Positions 1 through 12,798 of a stretch of DNA of 64,000 nt are shown one piece after another. The stretch lies in NCBI RefSeq assembly GCF_963678635.1, contig NC_087065.1:70418630-70482629 (forward strand), in the 5' to 3' direction. The notes beneath the pieces were generated by a model. The model did not search any database. It was not told the origin of the DNA and saw only the letters and a program-made list of their open reading frames with translations. Made by a program: the position numbers and the translations under genes. This DNA is from Symsagittifera roscoffensis. Taxonomy: Eukaryota; Xenacoelomorpha; Acoela; Convolutidae. The number at the start of each line of letters is the position of its first letter. Positions within the stretch are counted from its first letter, which is position 1.

Positions 1-2636
1 TAATAAAAAGCCAATTGTCAAAAACTGCTTTTGTAAAATAATACTAAAAAATCGACAAATATACGGAAAAGAAATTGAAAAAAAAAACAGAATTTTTTAG
101 TCAGGAAACACCCTGAGTATTTCATATATTTTTAAATGTCTATGGGCCAGTCTTCAATTTCAAAAAAAAGAAACTGATGAAGTTTCAAAAATGGAAAATT
201 TTATAATTTGTTTTTTTTGCTAACCGTGGTATTGAAAGTAAATATTGAAACTTTTACTATTGAGCAACGTATCAAATCGAACAATTAGCATGATTCAGGT
301 CAATTTGGGATTGACTTTGAGCCGGATTAATTCGCCGCTTATGTGTTATCATTATGAAGTATATCGTGTGTTAGTTATCACAAATATGCCAATTTGGCAA
401 TTTCTAAATTTTCATAACTTAGCAAAAAACGATTACATGCAGTGTTTTTTTAAGTTTGAGCTGAAAATACAAATAGCTTTCAGATAACACTAAAAAATGT
501 CCGTCAAAATGATTAACTAAAAAGTCAAAAATGTTCTCGAGAAAAAACCCAGCAAATACAAAATATTCCATCCTTTTCTTCGAAAGTCAGGACAAAAAAT
601 TGACTACCTACAACAGGTAAAAAATGCAGTGTGGGACAAATTTAAGCAAAATAATGATCAGAACACTGTCGATTGTAAGGATATGCGGTAGAAGTTGAGT
701 AAACTAACCAAAAAATTGAAAAAAAAACTTTCTAAAATAAGAAAAGACAAAAGAAACGAACAAAAATGTAAGTATTATTAAGTTAGATGCACAACAAAGA
801 TTGTGAGAGTTTCAACATAAAACTCAAAACGAGTATCCATCTTCGAGGTATAATTAGAGGAGTACTCAAAAATAGAAGAACACTGGCAGGGCATTGCAAA
901 GTTTTCATGCGAAAATTTAAAAAATATATGTTTTGAAAAATGGTAGCTATAATAAACGTATAAGAATTTGAGGAACCTCACCAAAAAAAAGAAACCGTCC
1001 CCGCAAAAGAATTTTCTTCTCTTGTTCCAAAAGATCCATCCAATCACCTGCACCAGGCTGATTTTCAATTCCCAAAAACTTAAATTCCCGAGTAATACAC
1101 AACCAGTCTATTAGTCAGTAGCAGAACTTTTTTGCGATAGTTGCTTGAGTATTTGCTTCAATTTTACGATTAAAATGTCTTGAAAAAGCCTGATAAAAAT
1201 TTAGTGTTGTTCATAGTTTAGTGTCGCATTATGACAATGTTCGCATTATGACAATTTCTAATTTTGTTTGTGTAATGATCTCACTTGAAAACAATTTTTT
1301 GTTCCAAATTTTGAATAAAAAAAGAATTATTGTGCTTGAGATTGTTTTTGTATTCAGTCAAAATTCGACTTTTAACTAAGCGTTTTGACGAAAATTTTTC
1401 TTGACCCTCTGAAACATTTTGCCATCCGGAGCTCAAATAGAACAAACCAGCTCGTAAGTGGGCGAAGCACTGAATGTTAGGAGTGCCGTATATATTCAGT
1501 AAAAAGATTTCAAATCAAAACATGATAAATTAATCGAAAAAAATTGTTTTTTTTTTTAATTTTTCTTTTTCATTTGATGCACCCCTCACGCTATATAAAG
1601 TACAAAATGAAATTTTTGAGCCTGGTCAATTGAAAAAGAGCAAATTGCATGCTTCAACTCAATTTAGCACGATTTATTTTTCCGCATACGCTTTAATAAC
1701 ACAAAATGTATCCAGCGTTAATTATCCCAAATTGACCATTTTAAACCCCCTAAACTTTACAAAGAATGATAATAGTTGAAATACTTTTTTAAATTGAGCT
1801 TTAGCCAGCAATTTCTTTCAGATTAAATTCTAACAAATTGCGTCAAAATTGGCTTGTTAAAAGTCAATATTGGCCTGGATAAAAAACCGTTCCGAGCACA
1901 AATATTCCGTCACTTTCTTCGGAAGTCGAAGCCAATACAATTTTCACCTGCAATAATTTTTCGTAAGGCTATTGGGGTTTAAAAATGCTAATCTGGACAA
2001 CTTGAAATGATTAACGCGCGAAATATGCGATCTCAGAACGCGTGTTAACGGCAGAATAATGTGATCTAAACTGAAGTCATTTTGATTACATACATCTCTT
2101 TATAGTTTAAATTAGCTTTTATGGGGGTGAGGAAGACACTGAAAGAAAAACTGAAATCAGTTTTTGTCCTGATATACGAGCATCTTGTTGTTCCGACTTT
2201 TGAAGAAAGTGACGGAATATTTGTGCTTGGGTTGGTTTTACTTCTCCAGACAAATTTCTACTTTTTAACTAGCCATTTTTGAAGGATTTTTTTGAAGCAA
2301 GTTTCTGCCATTTGAGACAATTAACGCGTGATAAATTTACGCATAAGAGCTATTTAATACGTCTTAGAAATCGTTCCAAATTTGATAGAGGCGTGCTCTT
2401 TAGTCTAGCAGTGCTCTTTAGTCTATGTAATACTTTGTCATATGCAAAATATATCATTTTGTACTTTACATAGCGTGTGCGGGTTTTGAATAGCGTTTTG
2501 AAAATTTTTAAAGCATTTTTATGAAAATTTCTTCAACTATTTTATTTTTAATTACTCCACACAAATTAAAACGCAGTCGGAACTTTCAGGGCTTTGCCTT
2601 GATACAAGAAGTCTTGTTATTTTTATTATAACCCAC
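1..2636. other. No exon seen; probable RICTOR intron with R1 repeats
   Basis: AT-rich. I see no RICTOR-like coding on the minus strand. Three R1-related stretches occur: about 247-620 and 1630-1930 (minus) and 2194-2628 (plus, ending in the CAGGGCTTTGCCTTG hairpin variant). Confidence 0.6.
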
Positions 2637-2875
2637 CTCTTTTTTTGTTTCTTTCCTCTCTGATATGTTTCGAGAACAATCCTAGACTCATTTGCTCAAC
2701 GCATTTTGCATATCGCTCACAGAAGTTTCCCTTCACCCAAACTGCGACTATTACGTAATACAGTGTACTACCAACTCCCTGGTCGTTGTACTCATCCAGC
2801 AGTAGATCCAGTCCTTGTTTTTGAATAGCCAGATTTTCGCCGACATGCGGTATTTCGACAGAGATATGGGAATGT
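2637..2875 (-). CDS. RICTOR: RICTOR exon D (probable; gene continues left)
   Basis: A 239-nt open segment with acceptor TTGCTTCCAG and donor AAGAG|GTGGGT, entering in phase 2 (matching exon C) and leaving in phase 1. It encodes LDLLLDEYNDQGVGSTLYYV and WVKGNFCERYAKCVEQM. The spacing of Y-V, W, N, (K/R)Y and E resembles the human RICTOR stretch GYVAKQLEKWHREYNSKYVD. I see no further exon between 1 and 2636, so the next one should lie beyond the left edge. Confidence 0.62.
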
Positions 2876-5800
2876 CTGGAAGCAACAATAGTTTAAACTA
2901 TAAAAAGAATTTTATTTGCCTTACACAACCCAAAAAAAACGGGGTGCATACAGTAAATAGTTGTGTCAGTAAATTACCAGATCAGTAAACCAATTTACGT
3001 AATAATTACATCAATTGCGGTATTTAAGATTTATAGAATAAATGTTTCCTGAGCTGGAACAATAATTTTAAATTACGGGGCGCATGGGAAGAGTTATTTC
3101 ATTCCATTTTTTATTCAACTTTTGTTTCAAAGTTCAAAAAAAACTTTTGTTTTGAGGAAAAAAATTTGTCATTTTGTAAAAATCTCAGTTTTTAGCTAAT
3201 GGGATTACGTAATTGAATCATAAATTTTCGGTTTACTGATACATCGATTTGCTGATCTCCCCCAAGAAAACGCTTTTTACCTGGAATAAGGCAAACATTT
3301 GATGGTACATTTAATTTAACCTTCTTTAAGTCTTGTTTAAAGAAAATACAGACAGTTTGGTTGTATCTTGATAAAAAATATGCACGAGTCCAATAATTTA
3401 AAAAAAATAAGAATAGCCGGTTAATATGCAGGTAGCACAAAAGGTTCGACCAGTCTTTAAAAAAATTTATTTTTTCAAATTCGTGTAGTTTTTATCTGCG
3501 AGGTGTGATAAAAGGTCTGACGTAAAACTATAATTTAGGCAAATTGGCATTCATAGTAACATAGAAAAATTGGACAATAATTTTTGCAGAAAAAAAATTA
3601 CTAGAAAAACAAAAAATCAAAATCTTTTTTTTACAAACTTTTTTTTGCAAAATTGTTGATTTTTTTTCAAGTTTTTGGTTCTCAAAAAGGCGCTTAAAAG
3701 CTCCAAAAACTTGTTTTACTTGTTTAAAGCTAAATTTTTTAGGACTTATTTTAAACATAAATAAGCGGTTGTGAGCCAGCTCGCATGCTTTCTTCGCTCG
3801 AAACTGAAATAAAAATCAAAACGTTTAAACCAGTTTTTCTCGATACTGAGAAAAATTTTTTAAATTTTTAAAATGTCGTTCGAATCACGACTAAAACGGC
3901 TTCAATTTCGTATACCAGTCGATCCAGTCCAATGATATTTTGAGGTGCCTGATTGCGTTGAAAAAAAAAACTAAAACACACCCGAACACAACTCAAAGCA
4001 AATCAGCTCGAAAAGAATGAATTGCCAGCAAACACTATAAAATCAAAACTCCAACCTAGGGCGTTCAAGAGTGCCGAAGTAAAAGAACTGATACAATTAT
4101 CAACCATGATTTCGTATTAGTTCCATTTTTAATTTTTTCTCTCGCTTTATTCGACTTAAAAAATGTTTGCTTTATTTATTTCGACTTAGTTTCCTCATAT
4201 TTCGTTGTTTGAAAAGCAGAAAAAATCTTCCGCTTGTGCGAGTGCATCCAGGGTACATGAAAACCGCAGTTTTTTCTGCTCTAAAAAGTACGTTGTTTCT
4301 GCTCCCAAGTATTGTTTTTTATAGCCCCCAGACCGCCCAAACATTGACCGAGGTGATCAATCTGTACTTTCAAATTTATTGAGTGCACTCAATCTCTTAA
4401 GCAAAATTGTGGCTAGCTATAGATATCACACCTGTTATTGAGATGAAGTTTTTCATTCTCATCTTCTTCTGGCTGTTGTTCAATGTTTTCAACCCCGGAG
4501 ATATTTTGGACTTCTTCCTTCATTTCTTCTACCTCTAAGGGGGTGATTAAAAACTTAGAGAACAGACAAATCAATTTCAATTGAGTCATTTCTTTATTGT
4601 TCGCCTTTCGTCTTGGTTCATTGCCAGTTTCATCGAAGTCTATGACGTACAGGCTCAGCAATTCAAATGGTTTGCTTCCACTGAAGATTATTGGCAGGAT
4701 TCGTTTGTCTGCTGACAATGCGATCAGTTGGTTCAAAGCTAGCTCCCTGAAACAAGGCCCGAACATAAAAAAATCTCAACTATAGGTCGACTTCGTCATT
4801 ATGCTTGTACTCGAAATCATTATTCGAAGTAATCGAGCAAGATATTCGAGCAACAAAAAAATGTATAGTTCTTATATCATTTTTTATATTTTTTTTGCCA
4901 AATCTGACAAAAAATACCTAGCACCGTAAAATCTTCTCACCTTCTGAGGGGTGCTCGGAACAAAAATTTTAAAAAATGCCGACATCACAGCCCAGCACGA
5001 TTCGAAAGTTCTTTAACGTCTATGAACTAGTTTTTCATTACAAAATTTGATTAAAAAATTCAAAATATGAAAAATGCTGATTTTTTTTTCAAAAACCTTC
5101 AACCTAAACGTTATGTGAAGCATAGAATGATATATTTTCTGCCTGACTATTCTACATTTGAATCCTTCGGAGGAAACTGGAAACTTAGAGCGTATTAATT
5201 ATTCAGCATTCACTAAATTGGCAACTTTCAAATTTGTTTGTATATTGTGTATACTAAAAACTAAAAACAATTTTGCTCTGAATTTCGAAGAAATTGACGG
5301 AATATTTGCGCTTGGGGTGGTTTTTCTCCAGAAAAAATCTGAAAACTATTGATTCCCTAAGCTCAAAGATATTTTACCTACAAAAATTTCGTGTCTTTAC
5401 AAAACAGTCCCATACAAAACAGTCCAATACAAAACAGTCCGGAAAAACATAGCAAAGTACAAAAAAAACAGTCCCATACAAAACAGTCCCAAAAATAGTC
5501 CGAAAAAAAGTCCAAAAAACAGTCCCATTGATCGAAGTGATAATTGTTCTAGAAGCTGATAAGTAAATTTATCTCATATTAAACACATTTTGATTCCAAC
5601 TAATCCGGATAACAATAGGTAGTATAGTAGAGAAATTAGAACAACCTAGATAACAGCAGCGGCCACTCAATAAAAGCAATAATATTCGAAACATTAAAGT
5701 TAACGCAATTTAAGAAAATGGACTCTTTTTTAATCCAAGCAAAAAAAGACAGGTTGTTCAATCTCTTTCATTTGCAAACACTTGACAAGACTCAATAGAA

Positions 5801-8800
5801 ACGAAACTCACTATCTATCGATGGAAATCATACTTACAAACTAAAATTCTGAGTTACTGATTTTTGAAGGGTATGTGGTATGCTTATATTAAACACAGAA
5901 CACTGGCAGACAACTCCCTTTCCTGGCGTTGCGGACAAAGTAGTTGCAATGGCAACAAATTAAATCAATTCAAACTTCAAACGAAATTGAGTCAAGCCAT
6001 CTGCCCTTATTATTAAGTTACCAGGCGTTATTAAATTTTCTGTAAAATTTTCGACAAATTTCACACAAAAACCTCACTGACTCTAAAGAGCAGTCTGATC
6101 AGTTGACGCTTCACCCCGCTCAGTGCATTAATTAGAACAACCAGGAAAATCGTCAGCCAAATTTCACGTATTTTATCCCTCTTGAAGGCACCCAGTGGCT
6201 AACATTAAAGCAGACGCAATGTGTTCACTCATAAATAGCCAAAAGTTTGCGCTCATTTTAAAATAAAAATTTGAGGGTTCACAAATTGCTTAATTAGGAT
6301 ATTTGGGATAACTTATGCTCTAAAATTCCAATTTTCGATTAACGCTTAGCGTAGACGACAAATTATTCCGTCTAAAATCATTCCAAAAAAGGAGGCAAAA
6401 CATTTTATTCAAATACTGCCTCAGTAAGCACGAAAAAAATCCAAATTGTACTTAAAGTTTTGCGTGGGGGCAAACTATATAACATTGAAATCAATTTCAA
6501 ATTTTTTCTTTTTTTTTTTGAAAACCTGACCTAACTTAATTTGCCAAAACAACATCAATCATTAAAGAGCGATCGAACATTCAGGGCTCTGCCCTGACGG
6601 TAGCAGTCTAGCAATCTGTTACAAAAACTTCCATGAGGACAAGTCAGCGCATTGTCATGTATTGATTGAAAAAACCGCCTATTTGTATTAAGTGTGCTTT
6701 AATACGAACTTATTTCCCATGTCAAAAAACTCGTTCCTGAAATTTAATGGCAAATTCAAGCAGTGATGCCTGCATCTACTATGTTCAAACATTATTGTCT
6801 GATATTACTTTTATCCAAGTCTCCTCCCTAATTTGATTTAGTGAGGGGGGGTTAATTTTTTACCTGGTCCAAACTAATCATTTATCAATCGGTATTTATC
6901 ACAGTAAAATATGTATTTAGTTCGGTATTTCGTTTGAATCAATCAAAAACAATTTTCACAACTTTTCGACAAATTTTGAACTTAAATTTTACAAAATATA
7001 CTTGTAATTCCATTCCCAGTACTCGTGTATTGAGTACCGAACGAGTATTATCACGATTAGACACTGGAACAACTGTGATAGTTGGAGCCCAGGAATCAGC
7101 ATGTAAAAAAGATGGGCCGCGATTTTCACGAAAGTTCAAAGCCGTTAGTAACCAAATGCACATACCTTTTTTAGGGAGCTGACTATCGTACTTGTACTTT
7201 TCAGTATATTTTTAACACAGAGGTGAAGCGGAGCTTCGCAACACTTGCGATACAATTAAAACATAAACACCAGAAAATTGGAAAATAGCCAATGAACGCA
7301 ATGACTGACTTGTTTTTTGAAAGAACAATATACTTCAATTTTCAAAAAAAAAAACAGATAAAAATTTCAAGGGCCTGAAAGCTCTTTGATTTCAAGGAAA
7401 GTTTGCAATTGAAATTTATTTGATCTCAAATTAACCGAATTTAAGAAAACTGGATCAAAAGTTAAACTTTTTATTTTGCTGCGATATCTGAAAGATGAAA
7501 TTTATTTTCGAAAATAGTGGCTGTTAACGTTTTCGTGACCTTTACACTTTTGCTGTTCAAAAGTGGATTCTGCTTTCAGTTTAACAAAGGAAAAGAATTG
7601 AACTTAGAAAAATCAGAAGTCAAACAGCGAAAAAGTAAATTAGAGCTTGAATAAATTTCAAGGCTTTTCATGAAAAAAATCACGATACAATATAAAAGAT
7701 CTGAACTACGTTCATTGACTTTTAAATATCGCATTACAAAACATTGAATACAAAAGAATGATTCATTTTTTTTAAATTAGCTGAAAAAATCAAGTCGAAA
7801 AAACTATGTCTACACAATTTCCATACCTTTCCGATGAAAGTTTCCGATGATATTAATAAACGCATTACCAAACATTGAGATTCAATGACCAAGCGCCAAC
7901 TAGGGCAACAAATTTGGATTGACCCTATTAAGCCTAACCGCATACTGCTATTATGAAAAAAACTTCAAGCTATAAAATTTTACACAGAGGCGAAGCTGCA
8001 CTTCGCAAAAAAAGCGAGAAAAGGGTATAAAGTAGCTGTAAAATAGTCAAAAGTTTTTTAAAAAGTAAACTAATTAAAATCTGATAAGCGTCGGAATCAA
8101 AACTCCATACTAAAGAATGAAAATCACGCGTCTTAGCATCTGCTCCGTGGCAGCTTAACAATAGTTAAACACTAGAAGCCCAGCTAAAGCTGGAAATACC
8201 TGTTAGATAAAAAATTTTAAAATGCACTGATGTGGAAAGCAATGCGTAACTTTCATAATAAGCCAAAACGTCAGAAAGTCTGACAATTTTCAACTCCATT
8301 GCTGTCATTTGCTCACTCCATACCAGACGAAAAACACGCTTTTGCAGGGAGAATTTCCAAAAAAAAGTGAGCCAAAAATTCCTTCGCACTGAAATTTTTG
8401 AGGGTCGTAGAACGCCCGATGAAATAAAAAGACACTAGCGGAATATCCATTCACGCAGCGAAGTAGGAGGTCTCTCTATTTAGACCTTTTTTTTTCGAAA
8501 AACGGCGAGCAGTTTTTGAAAAAAAAAAGGATTAATTTGCAAAAATTTTAAACATTTCCATAACCGTCTCAAAAAATAATAAATCTACAACCAAATCCCA
8601 AGCATTTTAATCTTATCTGTTTTTTATCAATTAAGAACTAGCCACCAAAAAGCAAGATAAAAAAAGTAGAATGTCATGAGTAAAAATTAAACAGATATAA
8701 GAATGCATTGGAGCCCAGTCACGCAACGAAGTGCCCTGTGACGCAGTGAAGTAGAAGATCTCTCTTTTGAGACCACTTTTTTGAGAATCGGCAAGCAGTT

Positions 8801-11800
8801 TTTGAAAAAAAAAGAGTAATTTGCGAAAAATGCAAAAAATTTCATAAGCGTCTGAAAAAATTTTAAAAAAATAAAACCAAATCCCAAGCACTTTCATGGT
8901 AACTGTTTTTTTATCAATTAAGAACTAGCCACCAATAAGCAAGACACAAAACAGGTAATGCCATCAAGCAAAGTTTAAACAGATGTAAGAATGCATAGGT
9001 GCCACCAAATTATGGGAAAGTTTATTTGCGACTTAGGTTGGAAAAAATGGGTACTGTTATATGACACGACGCTTCACTGGTGTGAAAATCAAAATTCTGA
9101 TAACCAATCCCTTCTAACGTAGGCAAAAGCAGTTGAAAACTCGCATTTTGAAAGTACGCAACATAAGTTGACTGAGCCGGTATAACATAGGTCAAACCCG
9201 TTCAACCAAAAACAAATTTAAAAAAAAATCAGAGTTGGTAAATTTACAAACCACACAAAAAGTTTCAGTTACAGTCAAAACTGTTTAAAACAAGATTTAG
9301 AAAACCGAAATATTGAAAGAAACTACTTGAAAAGCGTACCACATAATTAAAAAAAGGCATTTGAAAAAAAACGGAAAATCAGCCGACAGAAATTAGGACG
9401 AAAACCACAATTCTGAAAAAAATCATCAAAAAATCAATGAGCCTAAAAGTAGTTTTATTTGAATTTTCAAGAAGGTGAGCATGTCAGCAGAATTAATAAA
9501 GTTGTTCACGGGAAAAAAGGTCAAACAAGCCACCTTGCTCTCGTAATTGAAAAAAATATGTATAAACACACCAACCGTATGTCACAATCATCGCTTTTTA
9601 CAGATTCGAGCAACATGTTCACGATCCAAGGAAACTCTTTCTTCCCGTACTCACTCCATGGCAGCTTTTCATTTGCTCTGAGCCAAAAGTGGCTCAATAG
9701 CTCAAGAAAGCGAAGGGCAAAAATGCGCAGCTGCTTCGTTGCTGATACCATAATTGAGATTTCTAGGAGTTGAGAACATTCATTTGTGCCTTGATCACCT
9801 CGATAGGGCATACATATAAGTATAGTCTTGCAAAGAATCTCATTTTCGCCCGAGAGCAACGTAGACACAAAAATGTCTATTAAACCGAATTTGTCAAGAA
9901 CGGTTCGTCTGTTATGAGAAGGCAAAGCTCCAAGAAAAACAAAATACAGCTGCGAAAAAGATTTAGCCAAGTTTGCAGACGTGAAAACTGACCGTGAATG
10001 TTCAGAACTTGAGCTTGCAATTTCACCAGCAATATCACTGAAAAGATTTTTCGCTTTTTCAGAAAAAGAATCGATTTCTTCTTCACGGGTTCCAGATCCA
10101 AAAAAATCCGTTCTTGTACCACTAACACGGCTTTCATTTTGTTTGTAATTGCTAGCGAGAAATTTAAACAACAAACTTCCGGCCTCAATTTTTGACCCAG
10201 TATCAGCGCTATTTTTTTCCGAGTTTTCTCTTGGTTCCACAAGAATTTTCTCCTTGCTAAAATACTTCGAAGAAGGCTTAAAATATGTGATGAGGTATTC
10301 GACAAAATCCAGGACTGTTTTCGCCATTTTGCCGAACCCCACCTCGCGCAAAGAGTCGAAATAACGGAGACAGGTGCAAATCGCTGGCCAATTCCAAGTT
10401 TGAAGTCTGCGTTGAAAACCAGTTGCTCATCCGTTATCATTATTTAATTTCTCAGTTTTCATTATTAATTCATAACTCATAACTCATAAAACTTTTTGGA
10501 ACTCTAGTCAAAATTTTACCGCAAAACGTTTTTTTTTCGCTTTTCTAAAACATTTTCCAAAGATTGGTTGTGCCATGGTCTTGGTATATCATAGTGAGCC
10601 ATTGCGCCTCAATTACAAACATAACAATTCACTATTTGATACTTTATTGCTTCTACTCGAAATTTTGCTATACTGGTTTTTACATGATGTTGTAAATATT
10701 ATTAATTTGCTTGTGCAAACTAAGTATAGTAATTTCACTGATCAAATAGTCCGGTTATCAGCAACAACGATAGCTGTATTATCAAAAAATTATATGCATA
10801 AAAAATCGGGGTTTTAAAGATTGTGAGATAACTTCTGACGCCAAAACGTTGATAAAAATCATACTGAGCAACTAATTGAACATTTTTTTCATACATAGAC
10901 AGATTGAATTTCCGTTGCATTCTACTTTCCTGGACAACAACGATGAACTGTTGACCCAAAACATTACTGTCAAAGATAATCAGGGCTATTTGTGTTTCAA
11001 GGGCCATCAAGTTTGTTTTTCCGTTGTTTCGGAAAACTGACAAACACGGGTCATACAGAAAGCTCAAATGGTCCATAAAAATAGACGATAATGTTGTTAT
11101 TTTAAAATCATGCTCGTTTGAATGTTCGGAAAAGGTTCGTTTTGAAATTTCGTTGAAGAAAACTCCGTCGTCGTGAGCCTCGAATTGCAGATCTTGTTGC
11201 AAATTTTTCTGGTTAATTTTAGGCAAAAATCCGGAGAAATATTTAGGCAGAATAGCAGAGTAGGTGGAGCGCAATTCTTTTATCAACTTCAAAGTAGAAT
11301 TTGCTATCTGAGTAAAATTTGTTTGGTTTGGTGATTCTGCATTCAACTGTGTGGTCTGACAGGACAATACTGCATATCTATGATAAACACTTGTCAAGGT
11401 CTTGATCAAACCGGCGTCTGCGAGACAATTAAACAAGACCAGTCGGAAGTAGAATAACATATCGACAAATGTCGCCGAAATGAATTCAGGGCCAATAGAA
11501 ATATAAAAATTTGAGTCGAATATTGAAGCAAGTGAATCGATTTGCGCAAATTGTAAGCTTTCTAAACTTGAATCTGAGCAGCCCATCCCAAGAACAGAAG
11601 AAAAAACTTGTAGAACTTCAACTTTCACGTAATGATCTCCCAGTTGTAATACATTCATCAAACATTTTAAGCCTGACTTCGAGTACTGATCGGTCCTTGT
11701 ATCGGTGGAAGCCATAGAGATTAGTCCAGTCCATGAAGATGTCAAAGAGATCAAAAGTTGCTTTGATTTTTCAATTTTTAACTGAAGAGTCTGCTGAACC

Positions 11801-12798
11801 AATTCAAAACTATTCAGGGCAAACGGCATGACAGAAAAGTCTGAAAGCAGTGGTTGAATAATTGAAATTAGCATCACATGTCTGAGAGCGCTGTAATCAA
11901 CCGAGCAAAGAATAGCGGCAAATAACTCATTCGTAAATTTCTCATTTGTACAGTGCGACATATAATCGAAGAGCACGGAAAATGTATGGGATTTAACAAC
12001 GGAAACACAGTCATGCCGCAGAAGTTCAAGTAAAATAAGGGCAACTGATTTATGTAGCAATCCAGCTGGATAAAAATATGTCTCAGACCGGCGCTGCGAA
12101 CCAATACTCTGATCATTCAGTGATAAACCAACTGCAAGATTTACGAGATCTCTTCGTTTTCGAGTTTCTTTCGGGTCGTTCTTTGAAATTTCAATGCAAT
12201 CTCTTAATATTGACTCAAGCGATGAAACCATTGACAAAATGGCGTTTTTATTGAAAAGATGCGATTCATATTTCAGAATTGATCGAAGACAACGAAGGGC
12301 TTCAATGCATTCTCCTTCTTGCGTTGAAGGATTGCAGCATAAGTCCAAACATCGTGCAATAAGAAGATGCGTATTCGAACAAAAAATCTGAGTTACATAA
12401 AACTCAGTCATTCTAGAGTTTTCAATCGACAACTGCAATACAAGCACCTGATTTAGTAACGATAAAACACTACTTCTTATATCTTGGTCAGTTTGCAGCA
12501 ATCCAAGAGCCAGTAGATCGCAAACTGCAGCTGTCGAATGAAACTGAGATAGACAGCTGCTTGTATTGGAATCGAAGGCATAATTTCGAGATCTAATTGA
12601 AATCACTGACGAGCATGTGGGTTGAAATACCCAGTAACTGCTGATTAAAGCAGAAGCCTTAACCAAATGAAACAAAACTTCATTTTTTCGGTCTTCTTCT
12701 CTCAATATTCTTTCAACTGAATCATTGGGCCATTTCTTCTTCGGAATAAACGCCTCTAAGAAAGCGTTTACAAATTCATCTTGAAATTCCATCATCAT
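2637..12798 (-). CDS. RICTOR: RICTOR homologue, mTORC2 subunit (multi-exon, 3' end outside window)
   Basis: RICTOR is the large helical-repeat scaffold defining mTOR complex 2, which phosphorylates AKT and other AGC kinases. I assigned it from motifs remembered from vertebrate RICTOR that recur here in the same order: LIARCLDL (human LIARCIDI) about residue 150, TSSWTGLI followed by SGLKCLMNVL (human SWAGIINL, SGIQSLIGVL) about 355-385, then TWNW (human EWNW), YFKPSSKYF (human FYKPSSKLY), LYFVFLGALPSHNR (human HYFLFIGTLSCHP) and MPYRGDQGTN. Four exons join in frame to about 1,110 codons, against roughly 1,700 in human, so the C-terminal third is missing to the left. The sequence is very divergent. 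The gene is divergently arranged with CSPP1, 2.0 kb between start codons. Exons are listed separately. Confidence 0.88.
2876..4431. other. RICTOR intron C-D
   Basis: 1.56 kb, phase 2. No coding seen. A minus-orientation R5-like stretch occupies about 3770-4010. Confidence 0.55.
4432..4746 (-). CDS. RICTOR: RICTOR exon C (probable)
   Basis: A 315-nt open segment bounded by CCTTGTTTCAG and AACAG|GTGTGA, phase 2 on both sides, so it joins exon B in frame. It encodes a helical leucine-rich stretch (LNQLIALSADKRILPIIFSG, FELLSLYVIDFD) and ends in an acidic E/Q/N tail. The helical part fits the human segment LHALIQMKPALSHLGDKG and following in position and character, but identity is low. The splice signals and phase support this more than the similarity does. 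It could be an exon of an unrelated minus-strand gene. Confidence 0.65.
5400..5528. repeat. Minisatellite with ACAAAACAGTCC core
   Basis: The core (a)tacaaaacagtcc repeats about seven times with variation (cccatacaaaacagtccc, aaaaatagtccg, aaaaaacagtcccat) in RICTOR intron B-C. Confidence 0.8.
7278..7728 (-). repeat. R2 repeat copy (reverse) with adjacent R3 terminus
   Basis: Left end agccaatgaacgcaatgact, right end aactacgttcattgactttt; these are the complements of the R2 ends. An R3 palindromic terminus (7215-7255) lies just before it. Confidence 0.75.
8435..9000. repeat. Two-copy tandem duplication, period about 287 bp
   Basis: Copies at about 8435-8710 and 8720-9000 share cggc(g/a)agcagtttttgaaaa, aaccaaatcccaagca and tttttatcaattaagaacta. 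Flanking motifs cgcagcgaagta and cgcagtgaagta repeat as well. Confidence 0.82.
9534..10406 (-). CDS. RICTOR: RICTOR exon B (central region)
   Basis: This is an 873-nt exon, phase 2 to phase 2, entered through TTTTCAACGCAG and left through CAAG|GTGGCT. It encodes the best conserved RICTOR block in the window: LQTWNWPAICTCLRYFDSL, YLITYFKPSSKYF, then LYFVFLGALPSHNRRTVLDK, and MVSATKQLRIFALRFLELL (human LYATKHLRVLLRANVEFF). A serine- and glutamate-rich linker separates the first two motifs from the third and is of the kind found in disordered loops. Confidence 0.88.
10407..10894. other. RICTOR intron A-B
   Basis: 488 bases, phase 2. An 80-codon plus-strand open frame lies here but has no coding-like features. 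Confidence 0.6.
10895..12798 (-). CDS. RICTOR: RICTOR exon A (N-terminal 634 codons)
   Basis: This is a single 1,904-nt exon. The first of three consecutive ATGs is at 12798-12796, and an in-frame TAA lies 9-12 nt upstream, which fixes the N-terminus unless an upstream exon is spliced in. The product is leucine-rich and helical, as expected for the RICTOR HEAT/ARM domain, with LIARCLDL and SSWTGLISM in family-like positions. The frame stays open to 10735 but loses similarity. A TCTAT|GTATGA donor after 10895 (phase 2) matches the acceptor of exon B and places FNLS directly before LQTWNW, as in human RICTOR (ENLEWNW). Confidence 0.88.

Larger units (their letters stand above)
4747..9533. other. 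RICTOR intron B-C
   Basis: 4.8 kb, phase 2. Contains an R1 fragment (about 5270-5350), an acagtcc-type minisatellite (5400-5528), an R1 hairpin terminus (6575-6612), an R3 terminus plus an R2 copy (7215-7728), a second R3 terminus (7983-8007) and a 287-bp tandem duplication (8435-9000). No coding seen. Confidence 0.55.

Noticed and set aside
4597-4785. Plus-strand frame opposite RICTOR exon C.
   Set aside because: The minus strand has good splice sites and phase; this is its antisense shadow.
9880-10440. 186-codon minus-strand frame beginning MITDEQLVFN, whose start resembles RICTOR around INLRDSQVL and suggested a frameshift before TWNW.
   Set aside because: The GTATGA donor at 10895 and GCAG acceptor at 10406 join exons A and B in matching phase and give a better continuous RICTOR alignment; the frame is a shadow.
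10575-10817. 80-codon plus-strand hydrophobic frame.
   Set aside because: Lies in the RICTOR intron with no motif, splice context or similarity; chance frame in AT-rich DNA.
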